Positions 1 to 11,900 of a stretch of 64,000 nucleotides of DNA are shown here, one piece after another; the stretch's first letter is position 1, and each line of letters starts with the position of its first letter. Under the pieces are notes generated by a model, which saw only the letters and a program-made list of their open reading frames with translations, was not told the DNA's origin and did no database searches. The DNA is from Heloderma charlesbogerti (Eukaryota > Chordata > Lepidosauria > Squamata > Helodermatidae). A program made the translations under genes and the position numbers. The DNA lies in the NCBI GenBank assembly GCA_026122225.1, contig JANEZZ010002682.1, forward strand, positions 124,001-188,000. Direction: 5' to 3'.

Positions 1-719
1 GCTGAGGAATCCTGTGTTGAAGTCTCGATAATACTACCGCTTAATTTGCCTCTCCTGAAAGGTACCTTCTTTGCCCATTGGCCTTTAAAGTGTACCCAGG
101 TAAATGAAAAGCCTGGCTGGATGATGTTCCAGAGGGGCACAGCTGCCTGTGGCAGAAACTGACCCTAAAGCACACTCCTCTGCAAAGCAGGCTGCTTGGG
201 GCATGACACGAGTGCGCACATTTCACACTAGGCAGTGGCGCAGCAGCGACTCCTGCTTGGCGAAAGCCAGAAGGGTTTGGCTTGGAGGCTCAGCTGTAGC
301 ACGGGTTTCTGAGTTTAGCAGTGTGCAGCAGGTGGTGGCTGCCTGCCTAGGAATGAAGTCATCAGAGAGAGATCCTTTGGGCAGGAACACACAAACTACA
401 AAACAAGCACGTTGAGGATCTGTCACGTCTGAGGCATGAAAACCGAGTAAGTCCTTTTCTGGAAAATCCCAAGTCTCTGTTGTCGTCCTCAAACACGTCA
501 TTAGATTTTGGTGCTGGGAATGGGACAGTCTCTCCCTTACATATTTGAATGTGGCACCCCACACACACTATCAAGCAGTGAAAGCAAGCCAAGAGCTGCA
601 TTTCTCTGTCCCTTTCCCCTCCCCGCAATTTACAACTTTCCCAAACTCAACATGTTCTTGTGCTGTTTTTAGTTTTATACCTGCTGCACTTATTGGGAGG
701 GAGGCCTAAGAAGCATGGT
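1..719 (+). other. ATXN2 intron, left-edge segment
   Basis: Intronic sequence upstream of the 1155 exon. I see no exon, known repeat or RNA gene here. Confidence 0.6.
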
Positions 720-1065
720 CTAAGATCTTGAGACTTGAGCTCAGTGTGCCTCCAGCTGCTGCCGCCTCCTTTTCAGTGGTGGCCACCCCATCATGGAATG
801 CTCTCCCAAGTGAGGCCTGCCTGGCACCAACATTGTCATCTTTTCAGCTCGAGGTCAAGACTTTCCTCTACTCGCAGGCATTTGAAGGCTTATGATAAGC
901 TTCTTATTCTGCACTGGCGTTTTGGTTGTTTTATTATGGTATTTGAATAGAAATTACTTTTAGTAGTTTGTATTTTGTATGTTTTAATAATTTTTTGCTG
1001 CAAGTCACCTTGGGTCTTTTTAAAGAGAAAGGTGGCTAAGAAATTCAGTAAATAAATAAAACAAA
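720..1065 (+). mobile_element. L2/CR1-type LINE 3' end fragment
   Basis: Decayed 3' end of a non-LTR element in the ATXN2 intron. It has the pattern 'atggaatgctctccca' near 795 and the tail 'agtcaccttgggtcttttt' followed by AAATAAATAAA near 1050-1063. The same family recurs at 24890, 38960, 44440 and 58790. It holds no intact frame. Confidence 0.6.
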
Positions 1066-1154
1066 AGGAGCTGCTTTGTGATGGGGCTTTGAGTTCCATG
1101 GCCAGGAGTGGGCCTCTCCTTGTGACCTTGCTACTAAAGAGTTCTTTGTTTCAG

Positions 1155-1326
1155 GCCCATGTGCAGTCAGGGATGGCTCCTTCTCACCCAACTGCCCATG
1201 CTCCGATGATGCTCATGACGACCCAGCCTCCACCCGGTGGGGCCCAAGCCGCCATTGCGCAAAGTGCACTGCAGCACATTCCAGTTTCAACAGCAGCACA
1301 CTTCCCCTATATGACGCACCCTTCAG
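1155..1326 (+). CDS. ATXN2: ATXN2 (ataxin-2), penultimate coding exon
   Basis: This exon encodes the start of the ataxin-2 C-terminal tail, reading AHVQSGMAPSHPTAHAP and ending in HFPYMTHPS, which I recognise from vertebrate ataxin-2. Ataxin-2 is a cytoplasmic RNA-binding protein of stress granules and P-bodies that acts with poly(A)-binding protein in translation and mRNA stability. The exon is bounded by a cag acceptor at 1152-1154 and a gtgaga donor at 1327. It starts in phase 0 and ends after the first base of a codon (phase 1). It holds only the low-complexity Pro/Gln/Met-rich tail; the Lsm, LsmAD and PAM2 regions lie outside the window to the left. The frame is open with no damage. ATXN2 runs left to right and converges on SH2B3, the same neighbour as in human. 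Confidence 0.93.
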
Positions 1327-2104
1327 GTGAGAGGAGTGTGCGCTGTAGCCGTGAGAGGTCACAAGTCTGGGGTGGGGGGTGGGGAGAAGGCTACGATGGG
1401 GGGGAGGGAGAGACAGAAGGAGGCCATGTGATGTCAGCTGAGATTTGAGCATAGAGAGGGGGAGCTCGTGTGTGTTTCTTCAGGGGCCATGGCTGTTCGC
1501 ACAGGTTCTACCATACTTTTGATAGAAGGGAAGGCTGCCATTCAGGATGGGCAGTTCGAATGCATTCACACCCCCTTCCCAGTTCCTTTGGAGCACCTAC
1601 ATACCTGGTTATTATAAGGTATTAAAAACTAACCACAACAAATGCTAGTAGATGCACCCTTTTTTGCAGTTTAATCTCTAATACATCCAAGTGCCTTTAT
1701 ACTGTGCTGGGCATCCTTCCTCCTTCTGGTGGTCCCCTACAGCTGAAATGGCATTCTTGGTATTGCTGTATAAACATGGCCCATGGCATACCAAGATTCG
1801 TATAGCGCTTGCTTCATTTCAAAGCTCTTTCTCACTAATGCTTTTGCTTGCAGAAGTAGCTGACGTATTGTTTTTTTAAAAAGCAGCAGTTGTGTTTTTC
1901 ATTCCTCGCCCCTGCATCTAGTGAACAAGAATATGTTTTGGGCTAGAGAAGGGACAACTTAAGTTGGTTCTCTTGGTGTTTATGTAGATCAAAGCAGCAA
2001 CGAGACCTCTCTTGTAGCCAAGCAGCTATTTAAATTGCCCTTGATGGGCTTTGCAGTATTTTCTCTTATGTTTCAACACTCTCTCTCTCTCTCTCTTTCT
2101 GCAG
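1327..2104 (+). other. ATXN2 last intron
   Basis: A 778-base GT-AG intron (gtgaga ... tctttctgcag). The acceptor is preceded by a (CT)n tract at about 2080-2100 that doubles as the polypyrimidine tract. I see no other feature. Confidence 0.75.
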
Positions 2105-2133
2105 TACAAACCCACCATCAACAGCAGTTGTAA
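2105..2133 (+). CDS. ATXN2: ATXN2 terminal coding exon (last 9 codons and stop)
   Basis: After a polypyrimidine tract of CT repeats and a tgcag acceptor (2100-2104), 29 bases finish the frame. The split GTA valine codon is followed by QTHHQQQL and TAA at 2131-2133. The HHQQQL ending is the ataxin-2 C-terminus. The phase-1 join with the exon ending at 1326 is exact. The rest of this exon is 3' UTR. Confidence 0.93.
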
Positions 2134-2417
2134 CGCTGAGCTGGAGTTAACTGTGAGGCTGGATCCCTCTTTCTTTCTTTTTTTAGGCCAAATACCTTCC
2201 TTCTCCTGCTTCTACCAACTTGGAAGCACAGAAACAAGACAAAAACAAAACAAAATCTTAGTATTTCACTTATTTTTGTTTTTAAGGGAGAGAGAAAATT
2301 GTGTAACATCCACTAGGAATGCTAACAGTTCACCTCGCAGTAGGAGAAATTTGGACTGAGACAAAGGCATGTAGAATCCTTGTGGGACAATTCCATAATT
2401 CCATGTATTGTGTCAAA

Positions 2418-2423
2418 AATAAA
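2418..2423 (+). promoter_or_regulatory. ATXN2 proximal polyadenylation signal (candidate)
   Basis: Canonical AATAAA 285 bases after the ATXN2 stop, followed by a GT-containing stretch. Use of this site would give a short 3' UTR. Confidence 0.45.
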
Positions 2424-2770
2424 GCCTGTGCCCCACCCTGTTCCGCTTGCAGAAAAAAACTGGAAAAGCTATTTATTTTTTAAAACAGCCCTTCAAAGTT
2501 ACAAATTCATCAGCTAGAGAAAGAAGTAATGAGAGTGATTCTTGCTGCTATTCTCACTTAAATAAATAAATGAAAAATCAAGACTTTAAAATAAATCCCT
2601 TTTACTTCTAACTAAACTTGAAAGAGGTTTGGAAAAAGCAAATTCTAATCGTCAAACGGATATGGATTTATTATTTATAAAATCATGTTTGATGAGGGGG
2701 CAACTGCTGTCACAAGGCAGCAGTGTAACTTTTAAGTTAAGAGGAAACTTTTACTTTGTAGATAATATAA

Positions 2771-2776
2771 AATAAA
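2771..2776 (+). promoter_or_regulatory. ATXN2 distal polyadenylation signal (candidate)
   Basis: AATAAA inside an AT-rich segment about 640 bases after the stop, followed by long A runs and then a T/C-rich stretch (2821-2885) that could serve as the downstream element. I favour this as the main 3' end. Confidence 0.5.
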
Positions 2777-4357
2777 AACTTTAAAAAAAATAAAAAATAA
2801 AAAAAGTTTTAAAAACTGATCTTTCCTCCTGGCGTCTATGTGATTTACCTCATTGCCTCTACTTTTTCCTCCCCTTTTCCCCCCAAGTATAAATCCACTT
2901 CAGCTGTTCAGTGGTGTATCGAGGGGGCAAAGGCATTCAGGCAGGTGAGGAAAGAGACTGAATCAAGCAGCATCCACTATAAAGATGACTTCCATGTAAA
3001 TTTGTGAGTTTGACTAGCAAACTTATTCTAGCAGACAGTAGGCTGCTTAAGGCCATTAAAGGTGGAAAATAGACCTTTCTGTCAGTTCTTCCCATTGTAC
3101 AAGATGTGACTGATTTAATCTTTAAAGTATTTTATAAGATGCGTCATGTTAAGATTCTGTAAACCCGATGACTCTACAGAGGGAAGAGAGGAATGACAGC
3201 AGAACCAACCATTGAAAATTTCTTAACAGTTGTATTTTACTGCAAGAGCAGATCTGTATGTATATTTAGCAGTATTCAAGAATAAGTTACATGTACAGTA
3301 CATACAGAAACAATATATAGAAAAATTCTACTATACAAGAGTGGAGAATGGGGGAGAGGGCATAAAAAAACACAGTTTTCTTCTTTAAAGGTCTGTTTGT
3401 TTTGTTTCCATAAAAAGTAGCAAGCTGTGGGATCCATTCATATGCTGTTGTCTCCAGAGGCCAATCTGCTAGATTAAAAAGGGTTGAAACTGCGGTCGGC
3501 GAGGCTTTTTCCACCTCTAGCTATCAGTGACAACATGAATGAAACTATTCAGGGTGTAGGTGCTGATCCGCACTGTGCTTTGCAATGTTGTCGGCCATTT
3601 CATCTTGTCTGGAACATTGTGAAGGAAGACTCTGGGACAAACCTGTGAGATGGCAGTCCCAACACAGGTAACCTAATTTTAAATGGCATGTTGAATTCCA
3701 CTGTGCAGGGACACTGCCAGCACAATGTTGGGCCTGACCTTGTCAGTGCAAGGGCTTTGCCTTCAATGCATATTTGTGGTGTGTCCCTGAGTGCATTTTC
3801 CTTGCCTCTGAAAACCTTCCCTCCCCGCTTCCTAGGTGCATGTGAGTTTAAAAGACAAGGCTTTGTGTCCAAAGTTTTGCTATCCTGGAAGCCTGCTATT
3901 CATTCTTGTTTATCATGAGAAGTGAAAAGATGGCTTCTGGTGACAGTGGGGGACAGACAGAAAGGCACTGTATAAGAGGAGCGGGTGGCTGATTAGCAGT
4001 GATGGGAGCCTCACTGATTTTTGTTTCTTTAGAGGCTCTCCTGCTTGCTTACAGGCTGTATGTTGCTGTTTGGGATGTTTAGGTATCCGAGGTAGAAAAA
4101 GCAAGGCTTTGTTCCTTAGGAGAACTTAATGATTTTGATTAACACATTGGCCTCGGTGCCCTCAGCCCCTGTGCTGTTCATGCAGCGCTCTGGCACACAT
4201 CCAGCCAAGTGGTGAGGTCGCAGTTTCCCAAGTCCTGGAACTTCCTCTGAGAGCGAGTTCACACTTTCTTTGTTCCATTGGACTTGCATGAAACAGCCCT
4301 CACGGGTCACAGCTCTCCTATCACTTTGAACCATCATTCAGCAAAAGCAATTCTGGT

Positions 4358-4399
4358 GCAATATACCCGCATCGTGGTAAGCAATATACCCGCATCGTG
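4358..4399. repeat. 23-bp tandem duplication
   Basis: The 19-base string GCAATATACCCGCATCGTG occurs at 4358-4376 and again at 4381-4399, giving a 23-base period with no mismatch in the shared part. It lies in the possible SH2B3 3' UTR. Confidence 0.85.
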
Positions 4400-5353
4400 T
4401 GTGATCCAGCCCTGAAAGGTCAGGGGAGCCAAATGGTGGCCAATTGCCATTCCCTGTGCAGTGCCAGAATGTGCCGTGATTATTTAAGAGTTGAAGGGAA
4501 GGCACTGAATTCTTGCAGAAGTCTCAAGTCAAGTTCCTCTCTTTGAGGCAGAGATTGTAACCCTGATAGGCTTATCACTTCCCAGCTTCCCCCTCTTTGT
4601 CTTTCTGTCACTGGATTAAGATGATAGCTGTTCCTCGTGCTGCTGATCCTTCTTGAAGGAAAAGATGCAGCAGGCATGGGTTGATCTAGGGCTTAGGAAC
4701 TTCACCCCAGGCTCCCTGATTATCTATGCCATGCCACGCCATGCTTACATCCCCCGGCTTTCCACCAGGCATGCAGACCCCACATTTAAACCTGTAGCGC
4801 AAGGATATCCTGTATGAATAACTAAAGGAGGAAAATGGAACAAAAACATTAAAAAAAACTCTCTAGTGTCTTTGGACACACAACCATCTTTTGAATAACA
4901 ATTTGAAATGCCTTAAAGAGGGTTTGTGGGCATTGGCTGTTTACCTTGATTATATGTGGCTTACCATTATCCATGTTGTTTGTTACTTGATACGCAACTT
5001 ATCCCCCTGCCCCCCAGTTAAATTACCAGCTTTGGCAGAGAGAGTAATTGTTAGCTTCTGTCTACCCACTCCACAGTGAACAATGACAGTCGCCTCCCAT
5101 AGCTGACCCCCTTTCACAAATCCTGGTTTTCTCTTTCCGTGCTCTAAGTAGCATGGGGAACTGCCGCTTGATAGAGAACAAAAGTAGCTGACAAAAGAAC
5201 ATCTCTTTTTTAGGCTAAGACCTGACCAGACGTTCACCCTACTCTGTTATTTGTGGACTGGAGAGTGGCAACGGGATCCCAGTCCAGGCGGGGAGGCAAA
5301 ATGCGCCTCGGTTGCGGATGCTGGGGCAGTGCACCATCTGTTCCTTAGGGTAA

Positions 5354-5440
5354 ACTTCCCCAAGCCTGGTGCCCTCCCGATGTGTTGGACGTTGTGGTTC
5401 AGCACTTCTGAAGGGCCCCAGCTTGGAGAAGGCTGCCCTA
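5354..5440. mobile_element. Foldback hAT-like MITE, decayed
   Basis: Recognisable ends 'ccccaagcctggtgccctcc' and 'gggccccagcttgg...aaggctgcc', with a diverged centre. Same family as the copy with target-site duplication at 54160. Confidence 0.55.
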
Positions 5441-6392
5441 AACAAAGGCAGCGTTGTGTTGCTTTTAATATGCTTCTAAGTGTAAACAGTGAACGTTGTC
5501 TCACCTTCACTGCAGACTTGCTACAAGTGTTAATAAAAGTTACCCTCCAAAGCCTAAGCATTCTTGAAAGAGCTTAAAGGGCAGCTGTGGTAGGTTTTAA
5601 TAGAAATACATCTCCAAATTTCCACATGGCACATAAATCTCAGAAGATCGGCCTGCTGTTTGCAAAGAAGTTGAGCTGGAAACAGATCAGAAATTGCTGA
5701 ATGTTTGGCGCAAGACTGAGATTCCATGTACTATTAGACATGCTTGGACTGGGGGATGCTTGGGTTTCTGAGCAAACAGGCTTTTAAGGCCACAGTAGGT
5801 AACCCTGTAGGGATGCTAGCTGGAGGGAAAAGAAGGGGGTGCAGGATAATCCCTTTTCCTCTAGAATGGGTGGGAATAAACAGCTGTTTGAGGCTGAGTC
5901 ATCTTAGCCTCAAGTGTCCAATTTGACAGCTCAGGCCAGACAGGTAGTCCTAGGCCTGGTCCCTCTCATAGCAAGAAAAGCCTCTACCAGCAACCTTGGA
6001 TAGGCAAAGTTGGCAGAACTGGGCTAGTTGGAACTATGGGCTGGCTTTCTATGTTTAATTCCTTTTCGATTGCTTCTAAGAATCAAGCATGTTCTTTGCA
6101 GGAACAGGAAGCAGCTGATGTTCCCCAATCCTTCACATGCTTTGTACTTATTCTGCTTAGGGCTCTGACTTTGTAGGCTGGACTAGATTCGAATATCTAG
6201 TTATTTAAGACAGGCACTTTTCACCCGTTATTGTTACATTAAATCCGTAAAGAAGCCCTTCAGTCCATCCCTGCACCTTCTCACCTGCCTTCCCACTTAG
6301 AGGCCTCAGGCAGGGGCTGCTTCTTAAATTACTTTATAGTCAGAGTCACATGTGTACACGAGTGTACCTAAACTGAAAGAAGATAGGATGTG

Positions 6393-6398
6393 TTTATT
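6393..6398 (-). promoter_or_regulatory. SH2B3 polyadenylation signal (candidate)
   Basis: On the - strand this is AATAAA, the first canonical hexamer I find after the SH2B3 stop at 8603, implying a 3' UTR of about 2.2 kb. An ATTAAA at 3119-3114 is a possible more distal site. Transcript 3' ends would settle which is used. Confidence 0.3.
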
Positions 6399-6765
6399 TT
6401 TGGAATGAGAACACTTTGTATGTCCGTTGCTAACATGGTGTTTTTGCTCACTGAAAGCCAAGCGGTGCAATCAGGATGATTCTGGAGGAAAGGCGCTACA
6501 GGTAACCAAGGGCCTTGTTGTCATACTGTGGGCATAGTGTGAGACGTTAGTTCGGCATTGGAGAAAAATGGCCCCCGACTTTTAAAGCTAGGAAATAAGT
6601 TCATGCAACTAGCGTTCATGAGCCTGTTTGCTTGCCTTTGGAGCAAAATCTTCTCCCCGACTCTCAGACGTAGCTCAGCCAGCTGCCAGCTGTAAAGCTG
6701 GAGCACTGATCCCACTCCTCTGCATGTTTACTCACAACTGAGCCTCACAGCATTTAGTGCAGTCT

Positions 6766-6856
6766 CCCCCAACCTGGTGCCTTCCAGATGGGTTGGAGTG
6801 CAACTCCCAGAATCCCTCAGCCTTCTGGGAGTTGTAGTCCAAACACATCTGGAGCT
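6766..6856. mobile_element. Foldback hAT-like MITE
   Basis: Self-complementary element. The arm beginning 'cccccaacctggtgccttcc' is answered by 'gggagttgtagtccaaacac...ctgg'. The inner arms 'caactcccagaa' and 'ttctgggagttg' are a perfect 12-base palindrome around a short loop. Confidence 0.7.
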
Positions 6857-7424
6857 GGTTTAGTGGGTTGTCGTTCTATGCCTGTTCAGATGGGGGTTCA
6901 GCTTTCTGCTAGAAAATAAAGGCACCCCAGCGGTTTTAAATACATAGGGTGCTTGAGAAATATTCTGAAGGGGAGGAAGGTTCTCGCTCAGGTTGTTCCT
7001 TGACAAACGTGTTACTGGCCCAGGGCATCAGGGGCTGCTGCCTTCTCATGTGGCACCTGCACTGTGCTGTGGAATTAAGTCATGGATGAAAGCTTTTGTA
7101 TGGAGAGAGTAAAAACTTCAATTTTAAACCTGCTTCTGGAGAAGTGACAAATTGAGCTGCCTCCTCAGGAATAGGGCGTAAGAACATCACAATTGTTGTC
7201 GTGCTGGGTTTAAAAAAAAAAAAGTTGCTTGTAGTTGCTTTGACTGGGAAAAACTACTAAAACAGAGTAACAGAGAAGCCCCTCACTTAGATTCAGAAAA
7301 TGGCTACCTCTTCCCATGTCGAAACTAAGGCACAGGAACAATTTACTGATTGAAGCATCCATGCTTCTCACTAGAAGTTGAAAATGATTAGAGATGACAT
7401 TGCCTTTCCAGGAATTGGGGGGAT

Positions 7425-7712
7425 CCTAGCTTAGGGAGAGAGCCCTTTGCCAGACCAGGGAGGGACCTCCACTCTGTGATGCAGATGCATCACATCCTAG
7501 GTTCGCTTCCCAGCATCTCCAGTTAAAAGCTGGTAGCAGGTGATAGGAGAGGTGCTGCCAGTTCAAGGAGACAACATTGGGTGCCACCAGCCTTCCCCAA
7601 AGCTGGTGCCCTCCAGCTGCATTGCATGGCCAAAGATGGGGAGCTGCAGTTGAACACATCTGGAGGGCACTAGGCGGGGGAAGGCTGAGCTAGCTGGGCA
7701 AATAGTCTCACC
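7425..7712 (+). mobile_element. tRNA-derived SINE, split by a hAT-like insertion
   Basis: The SINE head (decayed A box near 7430, 'ggttcgcttccc' B box near 7500, 'catctccagttaaaa' near 7514) runs to about 7585. The foldback element at 7591-7688 follows, and SINE tail sequence resumes as 'agctagctgggcaaatagtctcac'. The nesting gives the relative age: SINE first, foldback element later. Confidence 0.65.
7591..7688. mobile_element. Foldback hAT-like MITE nested in a SINE
   Basis: Ends 'agccttccccaaagctggtg' and 'ggcactaggcgggggaaggct' are inverted copies, with inner 'ccctccagctg' and 'catctggaggg'. It sits inside the SINE at 7425-7712. Confidence 0.65.
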
Positions 7713-8276
7713 TGGGGCGAGGTGTCCTGTGTTCCATAAGCAAGACCCTTTTCTGCATACTCATTGAACTGGAGCTCCTTGTGCCCCTTGCTGGGAAGCC
7801 GTGACAGTAAATGTACTTGCTTTGTAGTGGGGGTGCATCCGTGGGTACAGTCAAGGGAAAGAAAGGCCTTTCTGGGGGTTGACAGATCTGAGATTTGTTG
7901 TAGCTCTGCCAGCAGAGAAGCTGTTTAGTGTTCAGCCATTTAAGGTAATGGGGGTGTTGAAGGCTCTGCTTTCCTCCCATCAGTTTTGTCATGGTTGCTT
8001 CTGTTGTGTGCCTTTTCAACAACAGCATTGTTCTGTTCAAATATGCTTCATGATAGGAACGTAACACTAAGACCTCCTAATCCCTGGAGGGACCAAGAAA
8101 GTAGCTCTGTTAGATGGCCTTAACTTCAGTGATTATACGAGAGCCAGATGATGGAAAGAACTGGGAAACAGGACAGGAAAAGCAGATCAGTTCTTGTCAG
8201 TAACGCAGACAAGTTTGATCTGTTCTTTCCCTGTTCCCCCCCCCATTTTCCCTACTCTTCCAAAAGGAGGAATTGG

Positions 8277-8296
8277 ATGAGAGAGAGAGAGAGAGA
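8277..8296. repeat. (GA)n microsatellite
   Basis: About ten GA units after the SH2B3 stop on the 3' side. Confidence 0.9.
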
Positions 8297-8602
8297 TCAA
8301 AATTAGTCACCTATTATCCAAAATATTGTATGTACCAGTAACAAAACTAGGAACCTAAAAGCAAAGGAAGAGCCATGTGCAAAACCGATATGAGAGAAGA
8401 ATGTTTTGAGTGGAAAAACTTAACAGGCCCTTTAACAGGCCTAATCCAAGGGTCACACCCATAGTGGAGTGAGCTATCAACCTATCTTACAAACCAATTA
8501 CTTAACACAGCCAAGAGGAATACACGTTTGCTGTGGCTTCATAAAAAAACACATTTACGAAGAGTATCGTGCAAAAGCAGGCAGTTGCCTTGTCCCACTG
8601 TG

Positions 8603-8913
8603 TCAGAGGGAGGTGTACTGGTTGTTAACCGCCCGCAAGTGCCCCCTCCCTTGTGAGTCCAGCTCATAGTCATTGTCCCACTGGCGGGTTGCAGGGGTCG
8701 TGGGTGGTGTGCCCAGGCTGGCACTGTGCCAGAGGCCACGGGCCAGCTCTTCTGGAGGGGGCACCCGGTGGAATATCTGCTCCACTGAGGAGTTGCGGCG
8801 AAGGTTGTCAGGCAGGTGGATCCGTGGGCAGCCAGATGGGGTCAGCTGGACATGGCTGGACTCAGGGTTGCAGCGGTGGATGGACGGGGAGAGGGGGGCT
8901 GTGCTGCAGGAGC
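8603..8913 (-). CDS. SH2B3: SH2B3 exon 8 (C-terminal tail, residues 478-580)
   Basis: The exon runs from a cagcag tandem acceptor to TGA at 8605-8603. It encodes [11 protein letters not shown], a Pro-rich segment, [14 protein letters not shown], then [20 protein letters not shown] and the end YTSL. SH2B-family proteins carry a C-terminal regulatory tyrosine at this place (Y577 here). Use of the upstream AG would insert one residue. The serine-rich repeat between the SH2 domain and EQIF seen in mammals is only partly matched. Confidence 0.92.
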
Positions 8914-11900
8914 CTGCTGTGATGGCGAAGAAACACGGAAAAACAAAAACAAATGGAATAGGCTATAGATGAGTTCTCTGCTGCACAGGCAAGACAGCAT
9001 GGGCTCCATGCTAAAGAGGCCATCCAAGTTCTGCACTCAGTATAGTTACAGAAATAAAACCTGCAGGGGAAGGAGTGCTGCAGGGCAATTAGGCCCCGTT
9101 CTCAGCAACTGGAGATCTAAGCCAGCACCTCCTCTGCTTTCTGAAATTTTACTAGGCATTGCCCGCCCACCCACTCTCAAAAACATTGCTTTAGCCATAA
9201 GGAGAGAGAGTTCTGCAGATGCGTGAGAACTGGTGGAGTACAAATCCTTAGAGCAATACATAGCCCAAGAATGTCAAGATTTGGTAGGGGTGCTTCTGAT
9301 GGGTCATACTTATGTGAATGCGAAAACTATGATTTTATGACACAGTATTTTATTGTTTTCTGTGAACGTCTAATAAACTGTTCAGTAAGCACAACTGTGA
9401 CATAAGAGAGAGAGGAAATAGCACCACAGTTTTGCCCCCTTAACATCTGTGCATTTACCCATACCATTCCCTTTAAGCCAGGACGGTCCAGTGCTTGAAG
9501 CAAGCCAAACAGCAACCAGTGTCCTCCTTACCTTGCGTATGTGGGACAACCACCACGTAGCTGGACAGCTGCACGTTACAGGCCGTGCCACACTCCAGGG
9601 GGATGGGACAGCGTTGGAAATGGTGCAGCATGTCCAAGATGGAGGTGAAGCGCAGGTGCTGGACACGGCACTGTCCTCTCTCTGTCAGTGAGAGCCGCAA
9701 ATGCTGCCAAGGCAAAGGAAGCTTTGTTACCAGCTGGTCAACTCTGCTCTATGTACAAGTTTGAGCAACAACCAGAAGGGACAAGGGCCATCAACAATAT
9801 GTACAAATTCCTTAGCTGAGGACAAGCCTGACTTCCTAACCTCCCAGGTTTAGGAGATTATGCATCCCATTCAAGCAAGGAGGACTAGAAGCTGGACCCC
9901 AAACTTCAGAACTCTGGTGATTTGGATTTCTTTTGCCACTGCTACCTTGGCTTGGCACAACTGTAAGTGTGCCACATTTTGTTTACCCAGCCATGCTTGT
10001 TTTCTGGATGGTTGGAAATAAAGGAAATCACCATATATGAAAAGAAGAAACTGTTTCAATATGAGGCAAAGGTAGGGCTTTCAAGAGTCTGGCAGTACTC
10101 CAGATTTTACCATAAAATCCAGGGTCTGTCTCAGAGTGTGGGCCTAAACAGGCTTCTGTCACTGCTGCATGCTGCCCACTGACTGGCTGTGGAGACTCCC
10201 CGAGAACGAGTGCCTTACCTTTGCTCTTCCTTGGAAGTTGAAAGTGAGGACGTATTCTCCTCTCCGGGTTTCACTCTGTCGGATGAGGAAAACCCCGTGT
10301 CCTTCAAGGCCCTGGAGCTGGACAAGCTGGGCAGCTTTGACTCGAGAAATAGGGCCGTGGTACCAAGGGAAGGACAATAGGTAGTGATCCGTTTTCTGGC
10401 AGGGCTGATCTGGGAGGCTGGATGGCACTGTGCCTGTAAGGGAGAAAGGGAGAAAAACCCCCAAAACCATTAAAAGCAGTGGCTGAGCATTCATTGTTTG
10501 TGTTAAATTTTCAAACCAAAAGTGCAGGCTCAGGATTGCTTAACAGTTAAAGCATAACTTAATCATCCTTATGTGGCCCCAAGTCTGCACTCTTCCTTAC
10601 AGACCTAAACGCCTTGCGTGTGTGTTGGTGTTAGAACACCTGCTTTTCATCCAGAAGATGTAATCCCTGACATTTCCAGTTAAAAAGTTTTCGGAAGCAG
10701 GTGATCAGAAAGCCCCTTCTCTGCCACAGATCCTGGAGAGTCTCACTGCCAGTCAGATTAGGCAGTGCCCGGCTAGATGGGCAAAATAGTCTGGCTGGGT
10801 ACGCAGCAGTTTCCTGTAATCCTGTGCATGCTTGTTTATTTTTAAAAAGCAATGTTTTCCAAAAAGCTCAAGGCAGTTAACAGTGAAAGTGTTGCACAAG
10901 CCCCTATTAAGTGCTTAGAATTTGCAAATCCAGATAATCAGCAACACAACAGTAGAACCAAAAACAAACACTACCCTTGAAGCATTAAGCGTCTCAGCAC
11001 CGGAGAACACCATCCCATGGAGAGTCCGCAGCTACTTGGATGTGCAGCCACCCTTCCCAGGTCCGGCAGGCTCAGCTGCTTGGCAGACCTGTGGTGGCAC
11101 TGCCTTTTGCTGAAAGATGGAGGAGAGTGCCAGCTCCAACCACTGACCCCACCCCAGCATCCTACAGAGCAGGCAGTGCAGAGAAACAGAAGGGCCCATA
11201 CCTTGGTTCAAGGAGTCCGTGCTGCTGTTTGTGGGGCTCCTAGGCACAACCTCCGAGTGAGAGTCCGAGATCAGCTCAACACCGGGTCCTTCTGACCTGA
11301 AAAAGAGAAGCATTTCTAGTTATGACCTACCAGATGCAAAGGGCATGAACAGGCTGAACAAAACACCCACGGCCAGCAGAAATGGGGTGGGGAGCAAAGC
11401 AAAAAGATCTTGCTGATATGGCCGGAAGACAGACAGGATACGAGGATTAAACACCCTAGAAGAGTCTCTGCAGTAATCTGACACAGCACAAAACGAGTGC
11501 AAATCTTGTGGCACATGGAACACATTTCTCAGGGCTGGCTATTTTGTGGGCAAGCAGGAAGTGGATGCAGGAGATAAATGTCAGGTCAAAGGGGCAGAAG
11601 TGAAAAATGTTTTGCAAGGTGAGATTCCACAAGGCAGATAAATGTGTGTGAGTTAAAAAAGAAACTTTGATTATATTTCTAACAGGAAAAGTGATTCTTC
11701 AGATGCCTGGATATTTGCTAATTTCACAAAGCCATTAACACAGCCTAAGTATTGCTTACCTGCTGGGGTAGGGGGGATCAAAATCCTGTGCAATATATTA
11801 AGTCTTGCCCAATATGCAGGGCAGGCAAAAAGGCCAGCTTTTGTGCCCCAACTTAGATAGAACAATCTGATTTCTGGGGTTGAACAGGGATTTGAACCTC

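Larger units (their letters stand above)
2134..2795 (+). other. ATXN2: ATXN2 3' UTR (approximate end)
   Basis: AT-rich sequence after the ATXN2 stop, with several AU-rich stretches and two AATAAA hexamers. The A-rich block at about 2760-2810 looks like the natural end of the transcript. The extent is inferred from the hexamers, not from transcript data. Confidence 0.6.
2811..8602. other. Convergent ATXN2/SH2B3 3' region
   Basis: Segment between the tails of the two genes. Part of it is SH2B3 3' UTR, whose end is uncertain. It contains a 23-bp tandem duplication (4358-4403), three foldback hAT-like elements, one SINE and a GA repeat, each listed separately. Apart from those I see no coding sequence. 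Confidence 0.6.
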
